From NCBI GenBank assembly GCA_021642125.1, contig JAKIXB010000014.1, forward strand, positions 248,001 to 312,000: DNA of 64,000 nucleotides, in the 5' to 3' direction. The position numbers and the translations under genes were made by a program. The stretch comes from Nothophoma quercina (Eukaryota; Ascomycota; Dothideomycetes; Pleosporales; Didymellaceae). Positions within the stretch are counted from its first letter, which is position 1. Every line of letters starts with the position of its first letter. The notes beneath the pieces are model-generated. The model made no database searches, was not told where the DNA came from, and saw nothing but the letters and a program-made list of their open reading frames with translations. Below are positions 43,401-55,400 of the stretch, in pieces.

Positions 43401-44004
43401 TCGGCTTCCTGCAAGGAGTATCCTGCTCGACTGAACCTTGGTGAGAGCCCGCTGTGGGACGTCGATCGCGCGCAGATCTGCGAAGTGACGACTGGGACGA
43501 AGTCTGTCTATTTGTCCTCTCTATGGTTAGCGGCGGAGTAGGTAGCTTAACGGGTGCCTGCTTGACAGAGGGCGTTTGTTCTGGCTCCACATGGTTCTCT
43601 TTCACCTCGTGAGCATGCGATTGCGCCTTGCCGTTAAGCCTTCGACTCTGCTTGGAGGTCTTCACGCCATTGTCCTGGTTGATAGTTCCTTCCTTATGTC
43701 TCTTCTTTCTTCCTGTTGCAGCTGGAGGTACAGGAAGTGGACATGTGGTCCAACAAGCTGTTCCTCTGCGTGGCCGCTGGGAAGCAGCTGTTCCATAGTC
43801 GCGGACATCGAAGCCCGATTCCAATATGATGCAGCTGCTTCTGCGTCGTTTCGAGGGATACGAGTCTGCTGAGCCATCGTACTGAGTGATCGGGGTGTTG
43901 TAGTCACTTCTCTGAGTGTCTAATTTCGTCAAGAAAGAATCCTCGCTGGACATGTCTGCGATAGCAGAGTCCATCGACTGCCTCTTGCGCTTGCCGACAC
44001 CCAT
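40477..44004 (-). CDS. Large AlkB-like 2-oxoglutarate/Fe(II) dioxygenase
   Basis: Exons 43204-44004, 42766-43150 and 40477-42716 with introns of 53 and 49 bp give 1141 aa. The start is at 44004 (MGVGKRKRQSMDSAIADMSS). The first 450 residues are disordered, basic and Ser/Gln-rich, with KRRRSS and KTSKQSRRLNGK nuclear-localisation-like motifs. A middle region has cysteine clusters (CDACSQESLQIYLNSWMC, then CPSCGRCN and WSCPCGW) resembling zinc ribbons. The C-terminal AlkB-like core follows: MPYKFIAATDSHPF, then NYHDDGEFGLGPTIATLSLG with the HxD metal pair (about residue 958). HGDIVVMHGAELQAYYEHAV has the distal His, and FALTCRY has the 2-oxoglutarate Arg. It is probably a nuclear demethylase of DNA, RNA or protein. 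The substrate is unknown. Confidence 0.82.
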
Positions 44005-44863
44005 ATCGAAGACCAATAACGAGGTATTGAGAAAGACGGAGTTTGTGATTTGGAAGAGGTAGCTAAAGGACAGGAGCAAGAGTCTGAACAAAGAGAAGAT
44101 TATAACAAGTACAGGTGACGTCTAAACGTGTACTCGAGGTGACGGCGACAAGGCTGAGGCCACGAGGTGGGACACAATGCCTTCAAAGGAGAGCTACAAA
44201 CCCAGCGTAGGCAGCAGAAGCTGACGAGTTCGCGACTACAACTCAACCGTGTGGATGTTGGCTGTTTGAGGTGGTGAAGTGAGGTGCATTGACAACACAC
44301 GAAGTCAGGGCAGTCATGACCGCGCTGTACCACAGAACTGCAGGCGCGGCTTCCATCACGACAAACCGCGACCACCTCTTCTCTGCGACCACTCTTCACA
44401 GCACCATTACGACAAGACGATGCAGGTGATGCATTCTGATTGATGGCTAAGCTTGGAGGTTTTGTTGTCGATGGAGTCTTTCCGCTGCCGGACATGTTTC
44501 GGACTCCCGGCAACTCTCGATTCAGATAGCCGCGACTCAACACTAAGCTCCTCAAACGTTAGTACACCGACAACACCTCGGTAACACAGCTAGCGGGTCC
44601 ATACCCCAGTTCTCTGGGGCTGCCCAGCGCCATACTGTGGGGAATGTCCAGGGCCATCGGATGCAGGCTGAGCTGTGAATGGACGTCAGCATCCTAGTCT
44701 ATCGCGACAGCATCCGCATTCCTTAAAGAAGTACTCCCCGGCCACGGTCGGCCAGCGATCTCGTCGAGCTCTCCTTATAACTTGGTGAGTCGCGTGGACG
44801 CATTGAAGCACCTCGAGTACTGACGAGCAAAGAGATAGACGTAGACAGCAGCAGACGCACACA
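44005..44863. other. divergent intergenic region, no gene seen
   Basis: 860 bp between the starts of the AlkB-like and the 4CL-like genes. The 151-codon minus-strand open frame here lacks an internal sign of being a gene. It should hold both promoters. Confidence 0.4.
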
Positions 44864-46735
44864 ATGGTCTTCACACCGCCGTCATGGGTGCCGAAGCTCC
44901 CTTTCTCTCCGCCCGATTCCATCCCCATCTGCGACTTCATGCTAGAAGAGCACTATGGCCGACACCCGCTCGGCTACTCGAACAACCCCTTCACCTGCGG
45001 GCTGACAGGCAAGACGTACTCCTCGCTCGAGGTGCGCGAGCGAGTCGACTACCTGGCGCGCGGGCTGGCCAAGGAGCTGGGCTTCCACCCGAATAAGGGC
45101 TCAGAGTGGGACAAGGTCATCGCTGTGTTCTCTGTCAACACACTCGACACGCTGCCGCTGGCTTGGGCGACGCACCGCCTTGGTGGTGTACAGAGCCCGG
45201 CCAATGCGGCGTATAGCGCGGCGGAGTTGGAGTACCAGTTGAAGAACTCGGGTGCGAAGGCGCTCTTTACGTGTGTGCCGCTACTGGAGACAGCGAGGGA
45301 GGCTGCGAAGAAGAGCGGAATTCCAGACAACCGCATCTACATCCTTGACTTGCCGGAGGCGTTTACAGGCGGCAAGAAGGCGCCGAATGGCATGAAGACT
45401 GTCGATGACTTCATTCGTGAGGGCAAGGAGCTGGACAGGCTGGAGAAGCTCGACTGGAAAGAGGGAGATGGCGCGAAGAGGGCTGCCTTCTTGTGCTATT
45501 CCAGCGGCACTTCTGGACTGCCAAAGGGCGTCATGATCTCGCACAGGAATGTGATCGCCAATACCCGTAAGTCGTGTCTTCTCACAGTTCAAAAATTCGT
45601 ACTGATTTATGCAGTGCAAATCGGCACCTTCGAGAAGCCGTACAGAGACACAATCATTAAGGACCTTCGCAACCAGTCCGACTATACCGAAAATGTGCTC
45701 GGTCTGCTCCCCATGTCGCACATCTACGGTCTCGTCGTCATCTGCCACGCCTCTGTGTACCGCGGCGACGGTGTCATCGTGCTGCCAAAGTTCGACTTCC
45801 AGACGACCCTGCAAGCAATTCAGACGTACAAGATTAATACCCTTTTCCTGGTCCCGCCAATCATTATCTTGATGACCAAGAATAAGGCACTTCTCGATAA
45901 GTACGATCTTAGCTCGGTATGGAGTCTATTCACAGGCGCCGCACCGCTGGGCAAAGAAACAGCAGAGGACTTGCAGGCCATTTTCCCAAGCTGGAAGATC
46001 AGGCAGGGCTATGGACTCACAGAGACCTGCACAGTTGTCACTTCCACGTCGCCTAATGATATTTGGTACGGCTCCTCCGGGTCGATTCTGCCAGGCATCG
46101 AGTGCAAGATTGTCACCATTGAGGGCACCGAGATTACAGGCTACGATCAGCCGGGCGAGTTGCTTGTCAAGAGTCCAGCCGTTGTGCTAGGATACCTGAA
46201 CAACGACAAAGCCAACACCGAGACCTTCCAGGATGGGTACATGCGCACGGGTGATGAGGCGGTTGTGCGCAAGGGACCGAATGGGCATGAGCACGTCTTC
46301 ATCGTGGACCGTATCAAGGAATTGATCAAGGTCAAGGTTCGTTCTCCCTGTCTCCCACTACTTGCAGTTGAAAGAACCGCTGTACTAATATGAACACAGG
46401 GCCACCAAGTCGCTCCCGCCGAACTTGAAGCCCACCTCCTCACCCACCCGGCCGTCAACGACTGCGCGGTCATCCAGATCCCCGACGATGATGCTGGCGA
46501 GGTGCCCAAGGCCTTTGTCGTCAAGAGTCCCTCTGTTGGCCTCGAGGAAAGCGATCGCATGATTGCAAGGGACATCAAGAAGCATGTTGAGAAGCATAAG
46601 GCGAGGTACAAGTGGATTACGGGTGGTGTGGAGTTTATTGATGAGATTCCCAAGAGTCCGTCTGGTAAGATTTTGAGAAGATTTTTGAGGGATCGCGAGA
46701 AGGAGAAGAGGAGGAAGGCGGGTAGTAAGTTGTAG
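44864..46735 (+). CDS. 4-coumarate-CoA-ligase-like acyl-CoA synthetase with peroxisomal SKL signal
   Basis: Exons 44864-45566, 45615-46336 and 46400-46735 give 586 aa. Intron 1 (48 bp) has no stop and is a multiple of three, so it could also be retained. Motifs are canonical: LCYSSGTSGLPKGVMISHRN (ATP loop), then SLFTGAAPLGKETAEDLQA, RQGYGLTETC, YMRTGDEAVV, VDRIKELIKVKGHQVAPAEL across the second splice, and PKSPSGKILRRFLRD with the catalytic lysine. It ends in SKL, a classic PTS1, so it acts in peroxisomes. Fungal relatives activate phenylacetate, cinnamates or medium-chain acids for beta-oxidation or secondary metabolism. It stands near the ring-cleavage cluster, so side-chain activation of phenylpropanoids is plausible but unproven. 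Confidence 0.9.
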
Positions 46736-47421
46736 GGTCCTGTGATGATGTTGTATACAGCGGATGTGCTTAGTGTACGAATGCCTAGACTCTCAATTCG
46801 AGCTGAAGTCCCGCCTGTTCTGCGACAATTGTATGCTTCCACTTACAGCCTCCAACTCCTGCGGCGTATTGACCGTAGTTGGTTCTGCACGTTCACCCTC
46901 GCTCGTATCTGCTCCTGCCGAAGCTGTAGGCAGTGATGTAGATGTAATTTGCTCTTCCTGGAACGAGAATTTACCATAATCTCTGCTCACCATACCTCAA
47001 GAGTTCATCCAAGTACAGACTTCGAACCATGCCATGTTTTGCTCCTTCGACACACGATGCAATTCCCTTGGATCTGTGAAGCAATCGAAAGGAGTGTCAT
47101 GTGCCGAGGATCAGGTCCTCACTGAACATAAATATAGTCCTTCCTAGGGTTGTAGTGCATAGTATGTTGTCTCTGTGGTGTTGGATGCATTGTCTAGGCC
47201 TTGGTGTCGTGGTGGCTGTTCAGCCTTACTATGACAAAGCTGCGGTGACGTGTGTGGGGTTGGTTTTTGGCCCCTCCAACCCGAAAAGCTGCCGAACAAA
47301 AAAGTCGTCGACAGAAGTTCTGCAGCATTTCTAAGCAGCGCCACGACATAAAACTGCTCAACGACAGCAGAAGACCGCGCGCGACACTCCCATAGCGATC
47401 CGCATTCAACACACAATCACC
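46736..47421. other. intergenic, no gene seen
   Basis: A 690-bp spacer with the promoter of the WD40 gene. A 66-codon minus-strand open frame (46793-46993) has no support. Confidence 0.4.
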
Positions 47422-48921
47422 ATGTCGGCGCAACAACCCCACGACGAGCCCGAGCTCGACTACCACGACGAAGACAACGTCCTCGATGCCGACGAGGCGG
47501 AGGAAATCCTCGAGGAGAACGATGACGGCGACGTGCCCATGGACAGCGACGACGAGGGCGACGACGACGACGACGTGCAAATGGAGATCAACCTGCAGAA
47601 CGACTCAGTAACGCACTTCGACGAGCACAAGGACTCGATCTTCTGCATAGCTCAGCACCCCGTGCACCCCGAGATTATCGCGACGGGCGGCGGCGACGAC
47701 GTAGGCTACATTGTCGACATCACAGCTGTGCCCGAACAGAGCCAAGCAGGCGAGCGGGAGGGGCTGAAGAGCGTATTCACGCTAGACGGACACAAGGACT
47801 CGATCAACGCCGTCGCATTCTCAGAGCCCAAGGGCCAGTTCGTAGCCACAGCAGGTCTGGACGGCAAACTGCGCGTCTGGCAAGGCGTACCCGACGGCAA
47901 GAAGTGGAAGTTCCTCGCCGAAGCAAGCGAAGTCGAGGAAATAAGCTGGCTCGCTGCCAACCCCTCACCCGCACACCCCAACGTCGTCGCCCTCGGCGCA
48001 AACGACGGCTCGGTGTGGGTCTACCAGCTCTCCACCGACAAGGGCAACGAGCTCCAGGTCCTGCAGGCGTACTACCTGCACACCGAGTCCTGCACAGCCG
48101 GCACATGGACGCCCGACGGCGCGCTGCTTGCGACTGTGAGCGAGGACAGCAGTCTCTACGTGTGGGATGTCTTTGGCGACGCCGCAAGCCAGGGCCTGAT
48201 TGACCCCTCTGCACAAAACGTCCTCGGCCTGACAGGTCTCGACGAGCGTTTCCTCGTCCAAGGCGGACTCTACAGTATCGGCATCCCACCATCCGGCTCC
48301 TTCGTCGCAGTCGGCGGTCCCGAAGGCCAAATCCGCATCGTCGGCCTCCCGCGTCTCGGCACAGAAAGCGCATCCACATCCTCTGGCGGCGGCGGCGCAA
48401 AATCCAAAGCCAGCGGCTCCAAACAAGCCCCCGCAAAGGGCTCCTCCGCCTCGGCCGGCCAAACAGGCCAGATCCTCGCCGCCCTGCAAGCCGGCTCCGA
48501 CAACGTCGAGACATTATCCTTCACATCCGCCCCCTTGACTCTGATGGCTGCCGGCAATGTCGACGGCTCCATCACCCTCTTCGACACAGCGCACCGCTTC
48601 GCAGTCCGCCGACGCATCGAGGACGCACACGCCGACGACGAGTCCCCGCAAGCCGTCGTGAAGCTCGAGTTCGTCAAGAAAGAAGGCGCGGGCGGATGGC
48701 TGCTCACAAGCGCTGGATTCGACGGCGTTATCAGGAGGTGGGATGCAAGGGGCGGTACAACAGCCGCCAACAGGGGGCTCGTAGGGGAATGGAAAGGGCA
48801 CAGAGGTGGTGGTGAGGGCGGAGGCGTGATGGGCTTCGTGCAAGGTGGTGGAGGGGAGGCGATTATTACAGCAGGTGATGACCATGTTGTGTTGGTGTTC
48901 GATGCGCCGTTGACACAGTAG
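47422..48921 (+). CDS. SQT1: Sqt1/AAMP-type WD40 ribosome assembly chaperone
   Basis: A single-exon gene of 499 aa. A very acidic N-terminus (residues 10-55, with EEILEENDDGDVPMDSDDEG) precedes a WD40 propeller. Repeats visible include EHKDSIFCIAQHPVHPEIIA, DGHKDSINAVAFSEPKGQF with ATAGLDGKLRVWQG, GTWTPDGALLATVSEDSSLY with VWDVFG, and a last one ending AIITAGDDHVVLVFDAP. A low-complexity Ser/Gly/Lys loop (STSSGGGGAKSKASGSKQAP) interrupts the propeller. Acidic tail plus propeller is the design of yeast Sqt1 (AAMP in animals). Sqt1 binds the basic N-terminus of newly made ribosomal protein uL16/Rpl10 and delivers it to the 60S subunit. Confidence 0.87.
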   Translation: MSAQQPHDEPELDYHDEDNVLDADEAEEILEENDDGDVPMDSDDEGDDDDDVQMEINLQNDSVTHFDEHKDSIFCIAQHPVHPEIIATGGGDDVGYIVDITAVPEQSQAGEREGLKSVFTLDGHKDSINAVAFSEPKGQFVATAGLDGKLRVWQGVPDGKKWKFLAEASEVEEISWLAANPSPAHPNVVALGANDGSVWVYQLSTDKGNELQVLQAYYLHTESCTAGTWTPDGALLATVSEDSSLYVWDVFGDAASQGLIDPSAQNVLGLTGLDERFLVQGGLYSIGIPPSGSFVAVGGPEGQIRIVGLPRLGTESASTSSGGGGAKSKASGSKQAPAKGSSASAGQTGQILAALQAGSDNVETLSFTSAPLTLMAAGNVDGSITLFDTAHRFAVRRRIEDAHADDESPQAVVKLEFVKKEGAGGWLLTSAGFDGVIRRWDARGGTTAANRGLVGEWKGHRGGGEGGGVMGFVQGGGGEAIITAGDDHVVLVFDAPLTQ

Positions 48922-50490
48922 TGAGCGGAGCGGAGCAAGCATTTGAAGGTGTGAAAGTCGAGGATGAAGACGGAAAAGATACCACGATAGAAGGAATTAC
49001 ATACCATGCAGCACCTCTTGACGACCACAGCACCGGGATCTGAGTCCCGTCTGTGCGAATCTGACGAACGTGTGCAGAACACATGCCTCTCACGGCATAT
49101 AATCATGTCATCTACTACTTTCGACTGGAGCAAGCACACAGCATTTCCCAGCCTGTTTTCCGTCCTGACCTGCGGAGCGGTTTCTCTATTCGACACCACT
49201 GTTCGACAGAGATAGACAGACTCGTGCTGAGCTCTCCCCAGCAGAGAGAACCATATACAAGCGTGACAAGGATTCTGTAGCATGCATCGCAACACCACAG
49301 ACGGAAGACGGAAGACGAATGGAAATGCACGCTTTCGCTTGTTTCCAACTCGCTGGAGCGGTAGGGCGTGGATCTGACTCACCTTTCTTTTAAGCAAAGG
49401 GGGTGCAGGATGAAGGTCGTCTGTAAATCTTTTCAAAGAAGAGATTTAGCTGGGTCACATCCTTGTTCGAGCGGTATGTTGCTCCGCTGCAGATTCGGTT
49501 GACCGGACGGGATGAGAGCTGTCTCAGATATTCGGGGATACGGAAGTTTGGCAGATGAGATCAAAGAACACTCCACGAAAGATCAAGAAAGAGCGTTATA
49601 TCTTAGGCACGAAGGACAGTCTAGATTTCAAGGCAGATGTTGGAGAAGAAGAAGTCAAGTTATTAAATCCTTCTGCTCGAGCAGGGACAGAAATATATAT
49701 CGAGAAGTACACTGGAGTTCCACATAGGCAGACACACGTCTCATTGCGGATTCATTTCGACCAGACAAGAGAACGTGGAGAGAAAGATCCAAGTCTCAGA
49801 GTGTACAAGTTATATATCGTGATCTTGTTCAGAGCCCCCGATCATCGAGCTTTCGCCGCTTACTCTCAGGCTTGTGGAAAGAAAGATCAGTAACGAGAAG
49901 GTAAGGAGCTGGACATATCAGAGACGTTGATAGAAGTCTCAGACGGATCAATGGGGAAACACGACATGAGAGCTGCGCATCGCCGTTTTGACACTCTCGC
50001 TTTGATGCGGGTCTTTGAGATCACTGACAAGAACATGAGGCTTTGATCACGTTCAGACAGCGGTTGACTCCATGGCGCTACATGTTGTGATGAGATGAGT
50101 TGACGCCAGAGAGATAACCATGTATAGTACCCTGGATGACACGATCATGAGCTGCTTCGGCGTTATGCTTGGTAGCGTCGATTTGGCGTTTGTTCAATGG
50201 CTGCAAGAGGCTGCTGGAGCGGAGTGTTAGTAGAGACTGAACGTCACGTCACGCACGAGCATGTCACACGGCTGCACACTGCGCACTCAAGTAGCTGCAA
50301 GCAGGGGATGTCTGTGCCGCCGCGAAGAGGTGGGTCAAATCACGTCTAGCTGCGCCGAGAGGATTTGCATTAATACGTTGGTTTCCAAGTCTATGGAGGT
50401 CAAGTAGGTAGAACTTACATCATCGTGTCGGAAACTTCTCAGCGTCGTCAATGTATGAGCTGGAATGCGTGATTCGTTGTTGATGTCCTC
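48922..50490. other. intergenic between convergent genes, no gene seen
   Basis: 1.57 kb between two convergent 3' ends. The best open frame (49555-49893, 112 aa, Lys/Arg-rich) has no recognisable motif and irregular composition. It is not accepted as a gene. A non-coding RNA cannot be judged by eye. Confidence 0.4.
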
Positions 50491-52032
50491 TCAGTCCATG
50501 CTCTTCGCAAGCGCCCAGAGACTGTCGAGCTTGCTCCTGCTCAGCACCTCTCTCGCCTCTCCAGCAGTCTCACACATCTTGCTTCCCCACTTGCGGAAAG
50601 CACGCTGCTTGACCTCACCCTCGAAGAGCAGAGTGCATTTGTTCTGCGAGTGATCCTTCAGGTTGCCGTTTGCGTCCAGACTCTTCATCCACTGCGGATC
50701 GTTGGCCTGCTTCTCTATCTGAATCTCCGTGGGCTCCGCATTCTCAGACCATTTGATGCGCTGCAGCATCAGCTTCTTGTACTTCTCGATCGAGTGTAGT
50801 CCGCCCTCCACGATGACGAGGTTGAGATCTGGATTGAACAGTGTGAGACCTGTGAGCGCATGCTGTTTCGCATTTTGGTCGATTTGATATCTGTGCTTGC
50901 CGTACGCCAACGTATTGATCTTAAACACACACAAGTATAGACCCTTCTGCGCGTCCTTATCCTGATTCGTCTGGAGCTTCGAATGTCGCTGATCCTTATC
51001 GAGTCTGCGGTCTTCGTTCGCTTGCTCGTGGTCATGCTGGCGTTGTGCGATTTGCGTCTCGACCAACATTTCGACGGCGGTGGGGTCGGCGATGGCTTGC
51101 TCGCCCATGACACGCATCATGTTTCCACGCTTAACCTTCGGTGGCGGAGGTGGTTCGAGGCCCAGCCGAATTTTGGCTTGGTGCTCCTTCATCTCAGCCG
51201 CACGCCTCATACGTCGCGCCTTGGCCTGCTCTTTGGCTGTGAGAGGCAAAGGCTTAAGTACGACAAGACGTTGGTCCTGCGGTGCCTTGAGCAGCGGCGG
51301 ATGTTGGACGTAGAGTGTGATGATGGAGTCGTCGGTATCAATCATGACCTTCTCTGGCTCGTCGATGCAGTCGTACGTCTTGTCCTTGAGTATGCCCTCG
51401 TCCCACCACTCAATGTCGGGGGGTTGTTGCACCAGAAACCCGCGTTCGCTGTTCTCATCAAGTCCTGCTCGCCGCGCTTGCTTGGCAAGCATCTTCTTGA
51501 TCTGCTCCAGACGGCCCTGCGCTCGCAGTTTGGAAGCCTGGTCGAGGTACTTTCCATGCTCGTTGAACTGCAGAGGTTTGGACACTCTTGTTCGAACGCC
51601 CGGCTGACTGGCGGCCTTGGGGTCGTAGTACGGGTTCTGGAACTCTTCATCTTGCGGCTTTTGCTGCTTGGGCGCTGTTGGTTTGACTCTGGTCTCGATG
51701 GTTGGTGTCTCTGCGCGGCGGTTGCCCAGCGTTGTCGCAAACTTCGGTCCTGTGGGTTCTGGTGTAGGTGACGCGGGCTTCGCAGGGGCCTGATTCGCCT
51801 TCATCGCCGCCATGCGCGCCTTGAGAGCTGCCAATCTATCTTGCGCATCGTTGGGGGCGGCAGCGGGCGCAGGTGCTGGTGCTGAAGGTGCGCCGTTGGC
51901 TCCCGCCTTCTTTGCAGCAAAGCGCGCTGCTATCTCGGCTGCCTTTGCTTTCGCCGCCGCAATAGCATCCGAGCCTTTGGCGCGCTTTGCATCGCCGCCG
52001 GCGCCCTCGGCGGCAGGGCGCTTGTCGACCAT
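50491..52032 (-). CDS. PRP3: U4/U6 snRNP protein Prp3
   Basis: A single-exon gene of 513 aa, starting MVDKRPAAEGAGGDAKRAKG. An Ala/Lys-rich N-terminus leads to the PRP3 domain: QNPYYDPKAASQPGVRTRVS, KPLQFNEHGKYLDQASKLRA, IEWWDEGILKDKTYDC and KEQAKARRMRRAAEMKEHQ. The C-terminal ferredoxin-like domain contains ALTGLTLFNPDLNLVIVEGG, IEKYKKLMLQRIKW and then CTLLFEGEVKQRAFRKWGSK. In the U4/U6.U5 tri-snRNP, Prp3 clamps the U4/U6 duplex and the U6 3' tail. The gene is shorter than human PRPF3 because the N-terminal PWI-containing part is missing, as in other ascomycetes. It is divergent to the RNA polymerase I gene across 405 bp. Confidence 0.93.
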   Translation of the reverse strand: MVDKRPAAEGAGGDAKRAKGSDAIAAAKAKAAEIAARFAAKKAGANGAPSAPAPAPAAAPNDAQDRLAALKARMAAMKANQAPAKPASPTPEPTGPKFATTLGNRRAETPTIETRVKPTAPKQQKPQDEEFQNPYYDPKAASQPGVRTRVSKPLQFNEHGKYLDQASKLRAQGRLEQIKKMLAKQARRAGLDENSERGFLVQQPPDIEWWDEGILKDKTYDCIDEPEKVMIDTDDSIITLYVQHPPLLKAPQDQRLVVLKPLPLTAKEQAKARRMRRAAEMKEHQAKIRLGLEPPPPPKVKRGNMMRVMGEQAIADPTAVEMLVETQIAQRQHDHEQANEDRRLDKDQRHSKLQTNQDKDAQKGLYLCVFKINTLAYGKHRYQIDQNAKQHALTGLTLFNPDLNLVIVEGGLHSIEKYKKLMLQRIKWSENAEPTEIQIEKQANDPQWMKSLDANGNLKDHSQNKCTLLFEGEVKQRAFRKWGSKMCETAGEAREVLSRSKLDSLWALAKSMD

Positions 52033-52437
52033 GTTGAAGGTGTTGCGAGTTTGGTGGTCGTGTGCGGAGTTCTCGGGGGTGGTGGAGGTGTGGTAGAGAC
52101 CGATGTCCCAGGACCCTTCTTGTCACGGGATATTGGTGTCTGTTGACAAGGACACTCTCAAAAAAGGCACGCGATTGTTGGGGCAGGCGCGACCGTTGAC
52201 GATATTCGACTTGCTCTGCTCAATGCTCGATGCTGGACGCGTGTGACGGAGTTTCTCGACTAGCGCAGGCTCGCAGGCATCTTTTCCTTGGCATGCACGC
52301 TAGCGGGGTGGGCCCGCATTTTTTCGAGATAATCTTTTGCAGCTTCAAGCTTCGTCTCGCCCGAACGCTCGCAGTCGCGCTTTGCTGCACCCGCGCATGT
52401 AAAGGACACCCCCGCAGGTTCGCAGGCACGCGCAACC
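52033..52437. promoter_or_regulatory. Divergent promoter between PRP3 and the Pol I large subunit gene
   Basis: A 405-bp head-to-head region separating two housekeeping genes. It probably holds both promoters. No specific motif is claimed. Confidence 0.45.
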
Positions 52438-55400
52438 ATGAACACCTCGCAACCCACCTCTTCCGCCATCGAGGGCGTCGAGTTTGGCTTCCTCTCTGCG
52501 CAAGACGTGCGAGCTCTCTCGGTGAAGCGCATCACCAACCCGACCACCTTCGACTCACTGCTGCACCCGGTCGCTGGCGGTCTGCACGATGCAGCACTCG
52601 GCGCATTCCTCGACAACCCGTGAGCATAGCAGTGTGCAATTGCATGACAGCCAGCTAATGTATGCTCAGATGCTCGACATGCGGTCTCACCACCATGCTC
52701 GGCTGCCCTGGCCACTGCGGACACATCGAGCTGCCCGTACCCGTCTACCACCTCACCTTCATGGACCAGCTGCTGCGCCTGCTCCGAGGCAAGTGCGGCT
52801 ACTGTCACAACCTGAAGCTCGCCCGCGTACAGATCAACGAGTTCGTCTCGCGGTTACGGCTGATTCGCTGCGGTCTGGTCAAGGAGGCCAACGAGATGCA
52901 CGAGTTCATAGACGTGAACAAGGGCAAGAAGAAGAAGGACATTGCCGAGTCTGAGTCTGACGACGACAACGAGGACATTGTCGGCCAGCGCAACAACTAC
53001 GTCAAGAGGTGCATGAAGCGGGCAGGCATATCCAAGCACGATGCGCGACACATGAAGGAGAAGAACGACACAATTGCCGAGGCCAGGCGACTGGTGCTGA
53101 AGGAGTTCTACGCTGCCATCGTGGCAGGCAAGAAGTGCAGGAACTGCCAGGCTGTCAACCCGACCTTCCGCAAGGACAAGAGCATCAAGATATTCCGAAG
53201 AAATCTGAGCGGCAAGGAGAAGGCGCAAATGGCGCAGGCCGAGAAGCGTCTCCAAAACCCTCTCGACATCCTCGCACGCCGCGATGCGAAGGCGAAGAAG
53301 CAGACTGTACACGACGATGAGGGTCTCGCTGATATGTCTGAAGAGGACTCCGACGAAGGCATCGACATCGACATGGACGACGGCTCGCTCACAGCTACCG
53401 AAGCGCGGACGGCGACGAAGACACGGACTATCACCGATGCGGCAGACAGCTCCCAAGAGTATATCACAGCGGCAGAGGTGAGGGCGGCTATGACTCTGCT
53501 GTTCGAGCAGGAAGCCGAGATTCTGCGTCTGATCTACAACCCCTATGGCTCTTCCATAAGTCCTGATATGTTCTTCATGGAGGCTATTATCGTACCACCC
53601 AACCGATACAGGATGGAGGATAAGACTGGAGACTCAATCGCCGAATCGCCCAAAAACAGCTTGTACAAGGGCATCCTGAATGCTTGCGACTCGATGCGCC
53701 AGATCAGCAACGAGATGAAGGGCCAGGAGAACGAGGCTGGATACAGGCGCCGCAACTTCGACGACCTACAAAACACCTGGGTCAACCTTCAGGGTGCTGT
53801 CAACGCTGTCATCGACCGCGACGCAAACCCGGTCCAAGGCAAGGCTGGTTTGACGAACGCCGACGGTATCAAGCAGCACCTTGAGAAGAAGGAGGGTCTG
53901 TTCCGTAAGAACATGATGGGAAAGCGTGTCAACTTCGCTGCGCGTTCCGTCATTTCGCCCGACCCAAACATCGAGACCAACGAGATTGGTGTCCCGCCAG
54001 TCTTCGCTAAGAAGCTCACATTCCCCGAGCCCGTCACAAACCATAACTTCTACGACATGAAGGAGGCGGTGCTGAACGGTCCTGATAAGTGGCCCGGTGC
54101 CGTTGCGATCGAGAACGAGTTTGGCCAGGTTGTGACACTCAAAAAGAAGAACTACGAGGAGCGCCTGGCTCTGGCTAATCAGCTGCTTGCGCCATCCAGC
54201 ACGTTTTCAAATGGCTCGAAGAACAAGAAGGTCCATAGGCATCTGAACAACGGCGACGTAGTCATCATGAACCGACAGCCGACACTGCACAAGCCGTCCA
54301 TGATGGTGCACAGAGCGCGTGTTCTGCCTGGCGAAAAGACCATTCGCATGCACTACGCCAACTGTAACACGTACAACGCCGACTTTGACGGAGACGAGAT
54401 GAACATGCACTTCCCGCAGAACGAGCTTGCCCGCGCCGAAGCCATGACAGTGGCCGACACTGATCACCAGTACCTCTCAGCCACAGCCGGAAAGCCTCTG
54501 CGTGGTCTGATTCAGGACCATATCTCCATGGGTGTGTGGCTGTCAAACAAGGACACCTTCTTTACCCGCGAAGAGTATCAGCAGTTGATGTACGCCGCTC
54601 TGCGACCTGAGGACGGCCACACCACTTCTGGCCGACTGGAGACTGTCGAGCCTGCCATCTTTAAGCCCCGGCCTCTGTGGACCGGCAAGCAAATCTTCTC
54701 CAGCATTCTCAAGAACATCAAGCCTGCTGAGTACCAGGATTTGACTCTCGAGTCGAAATCCTCAACCAACAAAAGTCTCTGGGGTGAGAACAGCGAAGAG
54801 CAGCAGGTCATTATCAAGGATGGTCAGCTACTTTGCGGTGTGATCGACAAGAGTCAGATTGGTCCTGCTGGTGGCGGTCTCATCAACGGTATCTACGAGG
54901 CCTATGGCGAAACCATTGCTGGCCGCGCACTCAGTATCATTGGACGCATGCTGACAAAGCTCCTGCACATGCGCGCCTTCTCCTGTGGTGTCGAAGATCT
55001 TATCCTGACCGCAGAGGGAGATCAGGCACGTTTGGAGAAGCTGAAGGCTGCTGAGAGGGTTGGCTTTGAGGTTGCTTCGAAGTATGTCAGCCTGGACTCA
55101 AACAAGATCACACCCACCACCACCGAGCTACAGACACGTCTTGAGCGAGTTTTGCGAGATGACGGCAAGCAGCACGGTCTTGACCTGTTGTCCAACAGTG
55201 CTACCGCAAGCGTGTCGTCCGCAGTCACACAAGCATGTCTGCCGCACAAGTTGATCAAGCTCTTCCCTAAGAACCAGATGCAGGCTATGACTGGTTCTGG
55301 TGCTAAGGGTAGTTTGGTCAACGCTAACCAGATTTCTTGTAACCTCGGTCAGCAGGTTTTGGAAGGTCGTCGTGTACCGGTCATGGTCAGTGGTAAGACA

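Noticed and set aside
46793..46993. 66-codon minus-strand open frame
   Set aside because: Too short and isolated. No splice partners found.
49555..49893. 112-aa plus-strand open frame
   Set aside because: Irregular composition and no relatives recognised. Lies between convergent 3' ends.
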